This document shows positions 1 through 13,033 of a stretch of DNA of 64,000 nucleotides, piece by piece. The position numbers were made by a program, and so were the translations under genes. This DNA is from Pegea sp. RAD2-039 (taxonomy: Eukaryota; Chordata; Thaliacea; Salpida; Salpidae): assembly GCA_034620365.1 (NCBI GenBank), contig JAQGEQ010000170.1, positions 496,001-560,000 of the forward strand. Reading direction: 5' to 3'. Under the pieces are notes generated by a model that worked only from the letters and a program-made list of their open reading frames with translations, was not told where the DNA came from and made no database searches. The number at the start of each line of letters is the position of its first letter. The first letter of the stretch is position 1.

Positions 1-397
1 GCTCTCGTATTCAGAGATTTGTCAGGTCGTATGCCTCGGGTCATACTTTGTATTACATTCCGAAGTCTTTTTGCAACTTTTAAAAGCCTTCACAGTAATC
101 GCTTAAGTCAAGACAATATTTTGTGGCTAAACCCCCCCCCCTTCTCTTGTCCACAATGTTTGAAAGCGGAAGTAGCTACGTCATCGACATCTAATTTCTT
201 TAGTGAACACAGATATACACTGATAAACTGTAAGAATTTTGAATATTCCGATTAAGTTTACTTCCCTATGAGTTAAAGGTTGAATTTATAGAACCAATGA
301 GATTTAAGGATGTTTTTGTCTTTTAGGTCAAAGTGAAGACGAACAAACTGTTCAAGCTGTTTGTACATTGATGAAAACCAAGAAGGTCGACTTTTAA
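1..397 (+). CDS. 3' end of an unidentified gene (partial)
   Basis: The clearest part is a terminal exon at 327-397. It follows a pyrimidine-rich acceptor (ttttgtcttttag) and encodes QSEDEQTVQAVCTLMKTKKV-DF before a TAA at 395-397. A frame from base 1 to 25 (ALVFRDLS plus one base) would join it in phase at a CAG|gtcgta donor, giving a Gly at the junction; that donor is weak, so the upstream exon is tentative. A poly(A) signal AATAAA lies at about 582-587, in keeping with the end of a plus-strand transcript. The tail is acidic then basic. I do not recognise the family. The rest of the gene lies left of the window. Confidence 0.35.
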
Positions 398-1068
398 TAA
401 CAGTTCTGTACCGCTCTCAACTTCATCAAATAATAACTTTCATTTTAAAACAAGTTTCTATTCATTTTTTGTGGTTAATATGTCATTTCAATTTAAGATT
501 TTTATTGTAAAGTGTCTCACATTTGAGACTATTTATATCTGAATATTAATTTTTCTATAATTGAAACAAAATGATTTGAAAAATAAAATGCAAGTTTGTA
601 TTTTTGACTTTTGTAAAATTTTATCCATCCTATATTGGCAAAACTATTTTGTGTTCAATCACTTTGTAGGGTAAATGAAAATACATGGCATGAAACCCAA
701 AACAAAAAGAAATAGGATTAATTGAAACCCCCTTTTTCATTTTCGCAATAAACTTGAAAAGCACAGCCTTCTAATCATAAGACTTTCAAATGTAAGCAAT
801 GAAATGTAAGAGCTTATATATATTGCAAAAGTTTAAAAGATTTTAACTAAAATTTACATTTACTTAAATTCCTGTTAATTACGTATACATCAACATTTTG
901 AATTGTTGTTGTGAGAAAGTCGTTGTTAAAAATCAACTGTTTCAAAAGTATCCGTTTCTTGATCTCAGAATATCTTTTTTCCTTTTATATTTTTGTTGAA
1001 ATCATTGTTGATATTATTTTAAAACTTTAATCACAAACAGCTTTAGTTGTAAATTGTTTCAAACTTAC

Positions 1069-4000
1069 GAAATATTAAGCAGGAAGGCACTTCGGTATTT
1101 CATCTTCAAAGTCTCAGCAACTTTTCGAAAATCTGGCGTTTGTTCCCAGCAGGACTGCTGACCACAACTTCCAGAGGGTCCATGACATTTGCAGCTATTC
1201 CTCATATTATGAGCAACTGCCTGTGGTGATTTGTAAATTACTTTTCTATATGATTCAAATAGTTAAATGAATTTATTAAACTATTGATGAAGTATTCTAA
1301 TCTGACCCAACTTGTCATTCAGTGATTTGTTTAAATCTTTCACGGAAACATGAAATTCAATATTCTAAATATTCAAACATTTTCTATCACTTAATTGATC
1401 AATTTTTTCGTTTATTGAATAAATAAATTTATTTCTATAAACATTTAGAGCAAATTTATTCTATTCTTGGGTGGCTTAAAATCGATGCTGATGTTTATAA
1501 CATCCACACAGACAGCTACAAAGTAGAAGTCACAGCAACTTAATCGTTTAAACGAAGTTTATACGATTTAAAATTATTTGTTTTTATACTGCAAAGCTTG
1601 TTATCAATAAACCTTATCTTTTGATGGCTTTTTCGTCGGCTTATTATAATTTGAGAGAATTATTCTACAAAATAACAAACTTTTCGTACCAAACGTCCAA
1701 CGCGGTTGTTATGCTTGCGAATTTTGGCCAGTAAATCGACGGAGTCGTCGGTGAAGTCGAGAAACTTTGCTGAAAATTCCATACCAAAGTTCACGTTGTG
1801 GTCACAGCCAGAATTCTGGAACACCTCATTTATTTCCTGTTTGGTCTGCCTCTCTTGTTTTTTATGTTTTTTCTGAAAGCCGCAACGAAAGTTTGATTTC
1901 AAATTTAAATAAATTTTTGTGAATAGTATTTACTGTTAGAAATTGCCTCAACAAATTACATAATTTGTTTTCAAGTAAATCTAAACTTTTGATTACTTGA
2001 TGAGCTAGTTTAAAGATGTTTCTAATGTTAGACATTTATTTGTTTAGAGATTAATGGATAGAACGTTTGGTCAAAAAGCAGGAAAATGTAAATCAAAAGT
2101 CTACTTAACTTTGAAAATAACAAACGATAAAACTTCAATCTGTAAAGAAATCATTTGGTTGCTGTAGATCAAATTACAGATGATCAAAATTATGAATGGG
2201 TAAATTGAGCGAAAGACAAGTTACAAATGTCTAGTATTAGGGGCACTTTATCAGCAGTGACGTCATCATTGCCATCTAGTGGTGACATATTGATGCCTGA
2301 GGCTTCTACTCTGCTACGAATAGATCACCAAAAGACCACGTGATCAATAATGCATCAAAATATAATCTTGATTTTTTTTTCAAGTTCAGACTATTTGATA
2401 GTAAGTTGTCACGACAAATCGTTAAAATGTTTTGAATCAAATTGAATTAACTTTCTTAAGTAACAATAAAATTACAATTTAATAAAACCCAGAAAAGTTA
2501 AATTGTTTTAAGCTTTGTAATTCAATTTGAAATATTTTTAAGAGCAAACCTTATGAAACTGTTTTCTCTGACTAGCAGTCATGGAACTGCTGTACTTTGG
2601 ACATTCACACTCACTAATTTTGTTCAGGCCACATGCCAAGGCGACGGAGTGAGTTACTCCTGCTGATGTAAGAGCAAACGAGAAAGCTGTTTCTCGGTAA
2701 CCTAAAAATATAATAAGTGATAATCTCAACAAAATATATTTTGTTGTTACCGGAAAAAATACAAAACTAGATAAATATCGTTTTCAAATTTAGTTTGATT
2801 ATTTTAAATAACAACGATTTAAAGTTTAGTTGTTGAGCATGTTAGAAAATATTTTGTATATAAAACTGCTTAAACATAAAAACAAAATCTAATTTATAGC
2901 AGTTTTACAAATATCACTTAATTCGAATTTTAGTAAAGTTAAATAAACTGTCTTGAAAATGAAATAGATAAGTAAAGAAACTAATTAAAAGTAATCGACA
3001 AATAATAAAGTTAATTAGGTTTAACTATTAATAAATAAAAAAGCATTTAAAAAAGTTATTTTTGCATTTTAGCCAAGTTTAATTTTCAGACCTTAAACAT
3101 GTCAATGCGCAGTTATTAGTATTATAAATGGTATAAAAAGTTTGATGAAACCATTTGAAGATTACAAAGTGTAGAATTAAATATGCAAGTAGCTAAAAAA
3201 TACTTTGGCTGAAATTACTCAAACTTCAATCTTTAAAAATGAACTTGTATAGTTATTAAAAACTGATGATTGTGTTAAAAACATTTATATATAAACTGTT
3301 TTTCTGTAAAATATAGTAAATAATGTATTAATGGAAAGTTAAAAATTAAGTTAATAACCTAAAAGTAAAGTTTTAAAAATAAGTAAACTCAAAAAACAAT
3401 GCTTGTAGACAGTTGTATTCTAAATATTTAATAACTTAATTAAATTTAACACTTTTCATTAACAAAATAAACTTCTCATAACAATTCATTTAATAAGATC
3501 TTTTTATAAAGCCAACTCAAGTTAGTTTTATAAAGTGAAGTTTCCAAAATTTGATCTTATTACTCAGATAAATTGTGAAAATTATAATTTCATCCTAATA
3601 ATAGCCAAAGATATCAAAGTTAGTTATAAATGTCATACAAGCACATCTTCTTAACCATGTAAGTCTAGCTCTACTATCATTTGAAAAACTTTGAATTAAT
3701 ACTTTTAAGTGTAGATGTTATAAAGAATTCATTTAAAGTAGTCGAAAAGAAAAAGCTATTTAGAAAATGTATCAAGCTTTATTTTGAAATGAATTTTAGC
3801 AATTAAAATCACTAAAGCAATTAAATGGAACTTTAACTGTATTTTTTTACCTAATTATCTTTTGTAAGAAGATCTACGGTTATTAGTAGCCTTGAGCTTA
3901 AATATTTACTTTTATTGATGCTTGAGACGATTTTTTTTGTTTACTTACGAATGAAATAAATCGTTAATGTCTATAGATAGAAATAGATGCCTGTTAAAGA

Positions 4001-7000
4001 AAGGCTCTTTTTATTAAAACACGTTCGAGAAAATGATTGAAATGATATTTAAAGTTTGTCAAATTTCAAGCGTTTATAAAGAGAATCAGTTTTACTAAAT
4101 TAATAAATAGAATATAAAAGATACTAACTAATATAACAGGGCAGATAAAGTTACACTTCAAAAATGATATCAAGATATAAATATAAACTCAAAAAAGCTA
4201 AAGCTACTCAAGCGGCTAAAACAATTTCTGACACTATTTAAGCTAAATCATCTCGTTTACAATAGTCAAGTAATTTCATGTCAAATGTCAAAGTTAACTT
4301 TTATAGCAATATTTTAAAATGGTATCAAGCCGTATCACAATTATAAAATAAAATTCTAAAGTTTTGGAAATTTCAATTTTATCGCAGGCAGCAAACAAAA
4401 TGTTACATTATGATTTTTTTAAATGTGAAATTGTTATGAGAAACTGTTTTAACTGTAAAGCCTTAAAAATCAATAATCTGTAAAATTAAACCAGGGCTAC
4501 GATGACTGAACATTTAAGTAGCTTTAAAAGTATTATGTAGTTTAGTTTTACTTACTAACAATTGAATCACAAACAAAGATTTTGATAAAAACTGTCTGTG
4601 TTTTAGGATATGTTTACTACCGGTTTATATATAAGCAATCGCCTCAATCTAATTCACCAACTAATTTGAAGTCAGCAAAGTTGACTTTCATTCAGACAAA
4701 ATACGACGATTTTCAGATTCAGACACTAACAGACGAAGAAGGATCAGAAGGAGATCTCTCTTTACGACTGTACTAATAAGAAGTAGAAAGATAAGCCGAA
4801 AGTGCAAACAAGCTTCTTGTAAATCTGAGTGGAAAACTTCTGATGTTCTAACACTCCTCAATAAACGAGCAGAAGAAAATTAAGAGAAATTTTAAACGAA
4901 TTGCGTAAATTAAAATTTGTTGATTTAGGGATAAAAACTTTCAATTTTATGTTGGAAAGGGCTTGTCTTCAAACTTTAAAATGATCTCGCCATTAGCAAA
5001 ATAGTCTTCGGCTTTTTGACCTCATTAAATGTTAGTTGAAACTATCAGTTCAAAAAGACGACAAAAATTAGAAGCAACTTTTGTGAAAATCGATAATTAA
5101 AGAAATCATTTTCAATTTTTTTTTATAAAATAAAAATTCTAATTTAAATCTTTTCCAAATTGGTTTCAATGAAACTTTGAAATAAAAATGTAGAAGAAAA
5201 TAAAGAAGGAAATTTTTTGATTTGTAATGATTGTTGTGAAGAGGCTCTTTGTTCCAGATAAATCAGCTATAGAAATTGTTCATATTATACTTTCCAAACA
5301 AACCACACCTTAATTAATAGTTAGTTTTAATCATGTTTTGTGTTATCACTTTATCTTTCAAAATCATAATTACAACTCCATTCAATTTAAATTGACATTC
5401 AAATGTTTTTTTAGCAATAACTGAAAATTTTTTCTTAAAGGTAAAAAAAGAACAATGTGATGATGATTTAAACAACAATTTCACTGATATAACTTCAATA
5501 TTCCTAAAAAGAACTCAATGCAACTGATGAAGTCTGAATAAATTTAAAATATTTATAATTAAAAGAAATAGACAGAAAAAACAAGATCAAAAGAGCAATC
5601 TTTAAATATAAAATGATGGTTATAAAGATCCACAAAGTCCAATTTTAAAGAGCAAACACACAACTAGTAGATTGTTATTAGGTACCTGGCTACGAACTGC
5701 TGTGGTATTCTTAAGAGCCTTCGACCATCAAGCTCAAAATTTCCTTATATGACATATTTTTTCGTCTGATTTTGCCAGCCAAGGAGTTTTTATAGATTAG
5801 TTTATTAATTTATAATCTTTACGTAGATACTGTATTAGAATCTTTGGTATTAACAACCAAAATTCTTAAGCCAAATCAAGACATTAAAGCTTTATAAAAT
5901 GCAACATATGTAACAATAAGACTAAAAAAATTGGAACCGGCGAAATCTTTTTGTCCAATCCCCAAAAAATGTTAAAACTATCGCAACAAAAAAGATTTGA
6001 TACTAAAAGTAAATGTAACACTAAACCAAAACTAATTTTTTGAAATCTCCAAGGGTAGCTGGCTTAAGGATTTTTATACTAAAAAGTCTCCCGTGTTTAT
6101 TTTTCAAACTATAAATAGTAAATTGTAGCCGACTCGCATACATAAATAAGCTATTTTAAGTAAGACTGCTGGATATTTTGAAAGCTTACTTTAGAATAGA
6201 TTTGATCTTATCTACAGCAGTAAATCAACTTTTAAATTATATATAGAAAAACGATTGTAAAACTAAAGCAAAATATCAATTGTTTAAAATGTTTCCTCAA
6301 AATAATCAATCACAATGTTGATGATCATCGAAGCTAAACTGTTTTTTGAGTGAAAACGTTGTATTAAAAACAGTCCATTAAAACCTTCGATGGTTTTTTA
6401 TTTATATAAATGTTTTGTTTGTTTGAAAATACTTAGCTTTTTTAGTGAAAAAAGAATTCTTTATTTTTGTCTATTAAAAAGTAAACACGCAATAATTGTG
6501 ATGAAATTGAAATGCTTTTCTACAATTCAAGAATATAATCATTTTTTCACGAATTTGAATTTAACTTAAATTTCTAAATCTTTAAACAAACTTAGATTAA
6601 AACATAATTGGTTTTTAGGTTTTAGTAATACAGTTAGGTGACTAAAATCATGTTTGAATATAATATATCATCAAACATTGTAACTAACAACTGCTTTTGC
6701 ATTTCATACAAGGTATAAAGTTTTACCATTTTAAATGACTTTAAATTTTGCATGTCTATTTATTAATTAATTTTCACAGCTTTAAATAGATAAATAAATA
6801 AACTTATAAGGTGTATAAAATTTTAAATTTAAAGATTAATTAGTTAAAATTTAATTAAATTTTTTGAACAGTTTCAAGTGTAGTTATGAATATTGATAGT
6901 ACAACAGCAAGTACTGAGTATTACCACAAACTGAAATCCGATATGACTAGATGTCAACAAAGAAACTGATACTTTTTCCATGATAGTCAAAAAAAGGAAG

Positions 7001-10000
7001 CGAGAAATATCAATCAAATAGTGTAATTATAAAAATTTGGATTTTGTGAAATAAGTAAAACTTTGTATAAGTTCTATTTATGAGATATATCAATCATGAC
7101 ATTGTAATGAAACTCTTAGAAAATATTTGTTAGCACAAATATTTGCACAGATTGGATCGATCACATCTTAGTTCAGCAGGTAGTCATTTCAACTTGGCTG
7201 TTATAAGAAACTTTTTCAATAATTTATTAGCTCTTACCTCTGAGAAGAAACGGCGAATTATAAGTGATGATGTCATCTCTATCACCCATGGAGCTACAAT
7301 TCCATCTTTCATTTTTAAACTGAAGCTGGCATTCATGAATCGCACGTTTCATACCCTAAAAATTCAACAACACTTTTAATTAATGTCTTATAATTATACA
7401 TGTTTCTCGAAGTAGCTATTTTTTAGATTTATATAATAAAGTGTTTCTCCTTCACGTTTCATTCATAGCAAAATTAATCAAACTTCTAAAATAAGTAGGC
7501 ATGAATCACCAAATACTTTACATTCAGATGTATAGAAACTATTTTTGCAACATATTGTGTCATCAATGACTTATAAAGAAATAGAAGAAGGAATTGATAT
7601 AAAGTCCACCGCAGAAGGTCGCTCATAAGTTAGTGAAAATATAAAAAATGTAATAAAAGTAAAATTATAATTTTTGTTTTCCAGAAAAACCGTTAATTTA
7701 ATGTTTCTAGTATAAAGTGATGAATTGATTCATGTAACTTAATACCATCATGATAGTGATTTCAAATTTATAAAAATTTTGCTGAAATAAAAGACTTTGT
7801 ATTGTATCTTTCAAGCTGCTAAATATATTATGGCTTAGCGAGCAGAGATTTAATCTAAAAGAAATTTAGAGGTTACCCTCTTATTCAATTGATAAACAAA
7901 TTGTTTGTTTTAAACTTACAATATGTATGAAATTGTACTTTATGATCTAAAATTTATGTTTAATTCGTTATTTCTATCTTTCCTATATACAATCTTAATG
8001 CTTTAAACATTGTACTTTCTGGAAATCACCATGTATATTGTATATCTGCAGAACACTGATTTCATTTATTATGGGAAAAAGAAATTACTAAGAAAATAGA
8101 AAGAAGGACATTATTGTCAAAACTTTTCTTTTATACAATAACAGACGGTAAGATTTTGAGCAAAACTTTATAATAAAAATAGTTTATACATCCTACTTTT
8201 TGAAATCGAGTTGTATAAACCAAAAAACATTTTATCAATATCAATGTAGATAAGAAATATAATAAAAACTAGACTGTGATGAAATATTAAATTGTGGCTG
8301 GCAAAGTTGTTCTTGGCAAACATATCAATGACAAGCAAAAACAGTAGAAAGTTTAATTCCAAGAAAAAAAATTAATGAAAACTCCTTAAGCGTTTTACAA
8401 CTTTACTTAACTTAGTAAGATTATAACATACACGCCTTGTAATACGAACAACTTCAAACAAACTTGTAACTTCAGTGCATAGAAGCCTTAAGTAACAGCT
8501 TACCAAGTATTGTAGTCATTAGTTTATGAAACTCGCTTATTTGGTTAAAGTTCTTTTGTCTTTTATAACTCTGTCTTTTAAAACAAATTTCTGAACTACT
8601 TATTTTAACGTTATTAAAATTTTATCACGTTATTTTTACTTTAGACCTTTTAAAAATTAACTTCACTAAGGTATGAGTTTCTATATTTTTTAGTTAAAGC
8701 GTTAAGTGTTTTAGATACATAGTTATCAAATAACATCATTCACAATTTGCTTATATAAATTGAAAATTTTATATTTCTTCAATACGGAAATACTTAAATA
8801 AATTCAATGCTTGTTTTCAAAGTAAGTATAAATTATAAAAATGTCAAATTTATTATTTGCTATAAATATCAATAAACCATTTCTAAAATTTTATAGCATA
8901 TATATCAAGACTACATTACAAGCCACTTGAACTTTTTTAACTAACTTTAGTTTCATACTTTATTATTTTAATTTTAGACTTTTAAATAAAAACTATTTGC
9001 ATCTATGCCGTTATTAATTCATAAAATAAATCAGCCACAACAAATGATAGTTTATCAACTACTGATATATTTTGAAATTATTACTTTTGAAACAAATAAA
9101 AAAGAAAGTTTGAGAACCAAGGAAGTCAAATTACAACTAAACAAATATTCAAAGAGCAAAACCACCTCACAAACAATTAACCAATTTTCTCTATACCAAC
9201 GTATATGTAAAGTTTTTGATGAAATATAAGCATTTATGAATGATATCGACAAACATATTATAAAGATTGAGAAGTTAGATGAGAAGAAGATCAATAAAAC
9301 TGCTACTAGAAGTTGGCGCGACAATTTATTTTATAATACCAAAAATATTTATAATTCTATCTAAGAGTTTTTATTCTTATTGTTCTATTTTTCAACGACA
9401 ATTTTTTTTCAACCATTTCTTATTTCGGAAAACAAGAACAATACAGATTGAAAATGAGAATATTGTTCTTCAAATTTATATATCTGAACTTTCATTATTC
9501 GTTTATAATTTTTTTTATTTTTACTTTGATGATTACAAGTGAATTTTATCGTGAAAAAAGTTTGATATTGCTTGAATTGTCAAATGTTTTTTGAATCATG
9601 AAAAGTGGAGACCAAAACTAAACGAAAATAGTAGAAATAAAGTCATATACTTGAAAATAGAGCATCAAAACCCGTCAGATGATTCAATAGTCATTAATAA
9701 TTGATTTGTGCTTCGGCTAACCCACATCTAAACATGACAAATAACCAACTTTTGAGTTCAAGAAAATAAGTAAAATACTAATCCCTGAGCATCAATGAAA
9801 TTTTCTGTTTTAACTCATAAATTACAGTGAACTAATTTTTGCAAAAAAATACAAAAACAAAGTTTCGCATCATTTGCATTGCTTCAAGTTGAAAGCAAAC
9901 AACTTTTTTATTAGTTATTTAGTTATTCTAAATTTTATTTCCAATCCTTGTGTTTCACTCTCATTATAAAGTTTTTAAACTCTAAATCAAGTTGAGATAA

Positions 10001-13000
10001 ATGACAAAATATCATTTTTAAATTCTCTCAGGTTAAAGAAACAAAACTTGTTATATGCTCTTTGAGGTAGCTACAGAATGAAGACTTTTTCTTATTATTT
10101 TAAGTAGCTATTTTTTTTTATTTTTCTTTAAGACCTCAAACTCTCAGCAAGATTTAGATCAAATTGAGAAATGTGCAGCTAATACTGTATTAGAATTATT
10201 TGATAAACTATATGAAAATGTATATCATCAAGTTTTAATTTTATTGAACTTACAATTATTGATAAATAACTTTATAGAAAGTTGGTTTAACATTATTCAT
10301 CTAAAGAATAATTAAAAAGAAGAAGTAAAATCATTATAATATTAACTAACTTCGAGTAAAGTAGGCTAGAATAAATAATAAAAAGAAATAATAAACGTAT
10401 AAAGTGCTGATAGTGTATCTTTCACTTACTAAGTGCAAGATCAGATAGATTCATAAGAAATACTTAAATATGTCTTGTCTATATTGGCTAAGAAGGGCTT
10501 ACAAGCACAAGCACAAAATCGATCAAACAAGTTTTTTTTAATTTGTGCCCTAGCTGAGATTTCAGCCACAAATCTGCCACAAACTCACTGCGTAGCACAA
10601 CGAGCTCTTAAACTTGGCTCTATTTAAATCAGCAGTTTTTTTTGCATTTTGCTGACTGATATTGTCATTCAAGTTATTTCAAACTTAAAAAAACTGCAGC
10701 TAATCTTACAAAGCTGTTCTTTATAAAAGTGAGCTTTGGAAATGATGCCGTCTTTAACATTTCTTATAATGGCAACTTGAACAGAAAGTTTTTTTAAATA
10801 AATTTTCAAGTTGGCTTAGACAAACTTGTAACTTTCAGCTTGTTATTTCTATCTCTTATAAATTTGCATTTTAGAGAAAATAGAATTGAAAGTGAACAGA
10901 TTTAACGCAATGAGATTGTTGTTGTTGTTTATTAAAGACCTTGATATGTTTTGACAAAAAGATGGCTTTAATATCTTTTCATAAGTAAGAATTTTATTAG
11001 TTTTATCTTTCATAGCATAACAACTACCAACAAACAAACAACCTACCAAACAAAATTTCAAATAAATTTCTGTGAAAATATCAAACATAGATTGGTTTAT
11101 TTTTATTAATCAAAAACCTTACCAAGCTTCAAGTGAAGTTATTTTAAGATTTTATGAATGTACGTTTAGTAATTTGTTGGATTAAATTTTTAGATTTACG
11201 TTTACAGCTTCAATATATTATAAGACTTGAAATACGTAGAAACAACTTAGAATATAGAAAGTAAAAAGTAGAAAAAGCTAAATATAAAAGCTGAATATTT
11301 TTGTTACGTTGTAAACATGTGACCAACAAAACATTAAAAAGTGAATAATTTTAAAAAGTAAACTATTATTAATCTTAAGAATTAAAAAGCAAATTTTTGA
11401 TTGAATTTATTTTCAGTCAGCTGTAAACACCTTTCAAAAGAAGAAGATACTTTTGCTAAAGTTAATAAAGCTACGTTATAAATGAATTTCAAAATCTAAG
11501 TTTCTTTTAATGAACTCAGTTTTGCAGTAATATGAATTTTTAAATTAGAACATTATGATTACTACAACTTCAAATTCGCAAAACCAACTTAATGCTAAAT
11601 TGTTTTCAATAAGTTTTATTTGTTTTTTATGAGCGTATATGCTTGTTTATTCAGCTAACAATCCATAAAAATAAAAATCAAATTGTTTTGCTGAGTTCTT
11701 TGACTTTTATTTGATAACAAACTTTCTAGCCCTGGTAGCAATTTAGAAAACTTGTACAAATATTTTCTTGTAGTTTGTTCACATATAAGTATTGCTATTA
11801 AACATAGAAATCTAGTTGCAATTATTGCTACTACCCATAAACACAAAACTCACAATCGATCTCAAGCATAAATATTTAATCTGTTTGCGCTCGTATTGCA
11901 TTGACATAATGCACCCGAACGGTCTTTCCACTATTCATTATTCATATTTTTCCTTTTTGTTTCAACCTACCAACTTACTTAATACCAATTGTACAGCGAT
12001 TTGTAATTATAAGCACTCGTAAATGTTCTATAAACGTCTTACAACATACCTGCAGTGCAGATGCGACTGCATGGACATCTTGATAACATAATGAAAGTTG
12101 TTTGGCCGTCAAGCCTTGTTTATTAGCACAGACAACGCTAGGTTGAATCAATTCTTCATCTTTTATTCTTAGTTGGTCTTGAGCCATGCAGATTCTGGAA
12201 AATATTGAAATTTGAAGCTGTAGAAATTGTGTTATAAACATTTAAACTAATTTAAAGAACGAATTTGAGTGCTTATCACTGACTGATATTTAGTTATGTA
12301 ATCTAGAACAAATAAATTTATTGATATGTTATATTCAATGTACAACTGATAAAACCATATTTACAAATGTAAATGAAATGAAATGACCTGTATAATTACA
12401 TACTCAAACATATAACAACTTGACTTAAGTTCTTTTTATTTTACAACGAGAAAAATAGAAAAATGATACATCACTTGCTAGTGAGTTAGCATCATATTTA
12501 TAGCTTGAAATCTGCTTATCTACAAATCTAAATTAAACACTAGACTGGGTTTCATTAAAAAAAGCTTAAGTTTATATGCAAAATTTTGTCTACTTTGTTA
12601 TGCGTAAGTGAAAAATAATTTAAATCAGTCAAGTTTTTAAAGTTTACAAACGCAACCGAAAATAAGAATTTTTGAAAGCTGTCAAAATTACCTAAGGTCA
12701 TTTTGATTTATCATCTATTAAGTGTAATTATCATTTGTGTCGAATCAATTTTTTTTCATATCATAATGTTCATCTAAATTTTAATGTTTAAAAATGAAAA
12801 CTTAGACTATTGACTACAGTTTTTAATTGATAAGTGCTAATTTTTAAAACAAAAAAGAAAATTAAAACATGAATTTCTATTTTACCACCGATACTATTTG
12901 ATGATTGTAATTTTAATAAAAAAAAATAGAAGTTAATTCAAACTTAACACAAGCAATGACCTAGATATTCAAACAAAACTTACCCAACAACCAGAAACGA

Positions 13001-13033
13001 AAGGAGCTTTAAACTTGTAATTATTCTGTTCAT
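1069..13033 (-). CDS. WNT10: Wnt10-type secreted signalling ligand (3' exon missing from window)
   Basis: Secreted lipid-modified ligand for Frizzled/LRP receptors. Six exons: 12984-13033, 12050-12194, 7238-7355, 2550-2701, 1690-1872, 1069-1220; all junctions keep phase (266 codons plus 2 bases). Exon 1 encodes a signal peptide ([17 protein letters not shown]). Family motifs in order: [64 protein letters not shown] and [10 protein letters not shown], which holds the serine acylated by Porcupine. ASALQG..AIHECQ, RETAFSF and [10 protein letters not shown] are Wnt10 hallmarks, as is a long lysine/glutamine-rich insert between the CEC and SGC segments. Exon 6 ends at a good donor (TC|GTAAGT), so the C-terminal cysteine-rich domain should be encoded further left; I found no such exon in 1-1068. 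Without splicing the frame would stop at once (TCG TAA). Wnt membership is nearly certain, the Wnt10 subfamily likely. Confidence 0.88.
2702..7237 (-). other. Wnt10 intron 4 segment (between exons 3 and 4)
   Basis: About 4.5 kb of A+T-rich intron. I see no exon-like frame with domain similarity on either strand. The 64-codon plus frame near 4582 has no supporting motif. This is one of two large introns that account for most of the gene's span. Confidence 0.6.
7356..12049 (-). other. Wnt10 large intron between exons 2 and 3
   Basis: About 4.7 kb of A+T-rich sequence. Short open frames at 9005-9542 and 10849-11088 are low-complexity Phe/Ile/Asn/Lys translations typical of A+T-rich DNA and show no domain. 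A slightly more G+C-rich patch lies at about 10490-10620, with no frame I can support. Confidence 0.55.

Noticed and set aside
661..780. Possible Wnt10 final exon on the minus strand
   Set aside because: The frame in phase with exon 6 stops after a few codons, and no Wnt cysteine pattern is present.
9005..9542. Cluster of overlapping ORFs of 74-89 codons in the Wnt10 intron
   Set aside because: Open on both strands, Ile/Phe/Lys/Asn-rich, no motif; typical chance frames in A+T-rich DNA.
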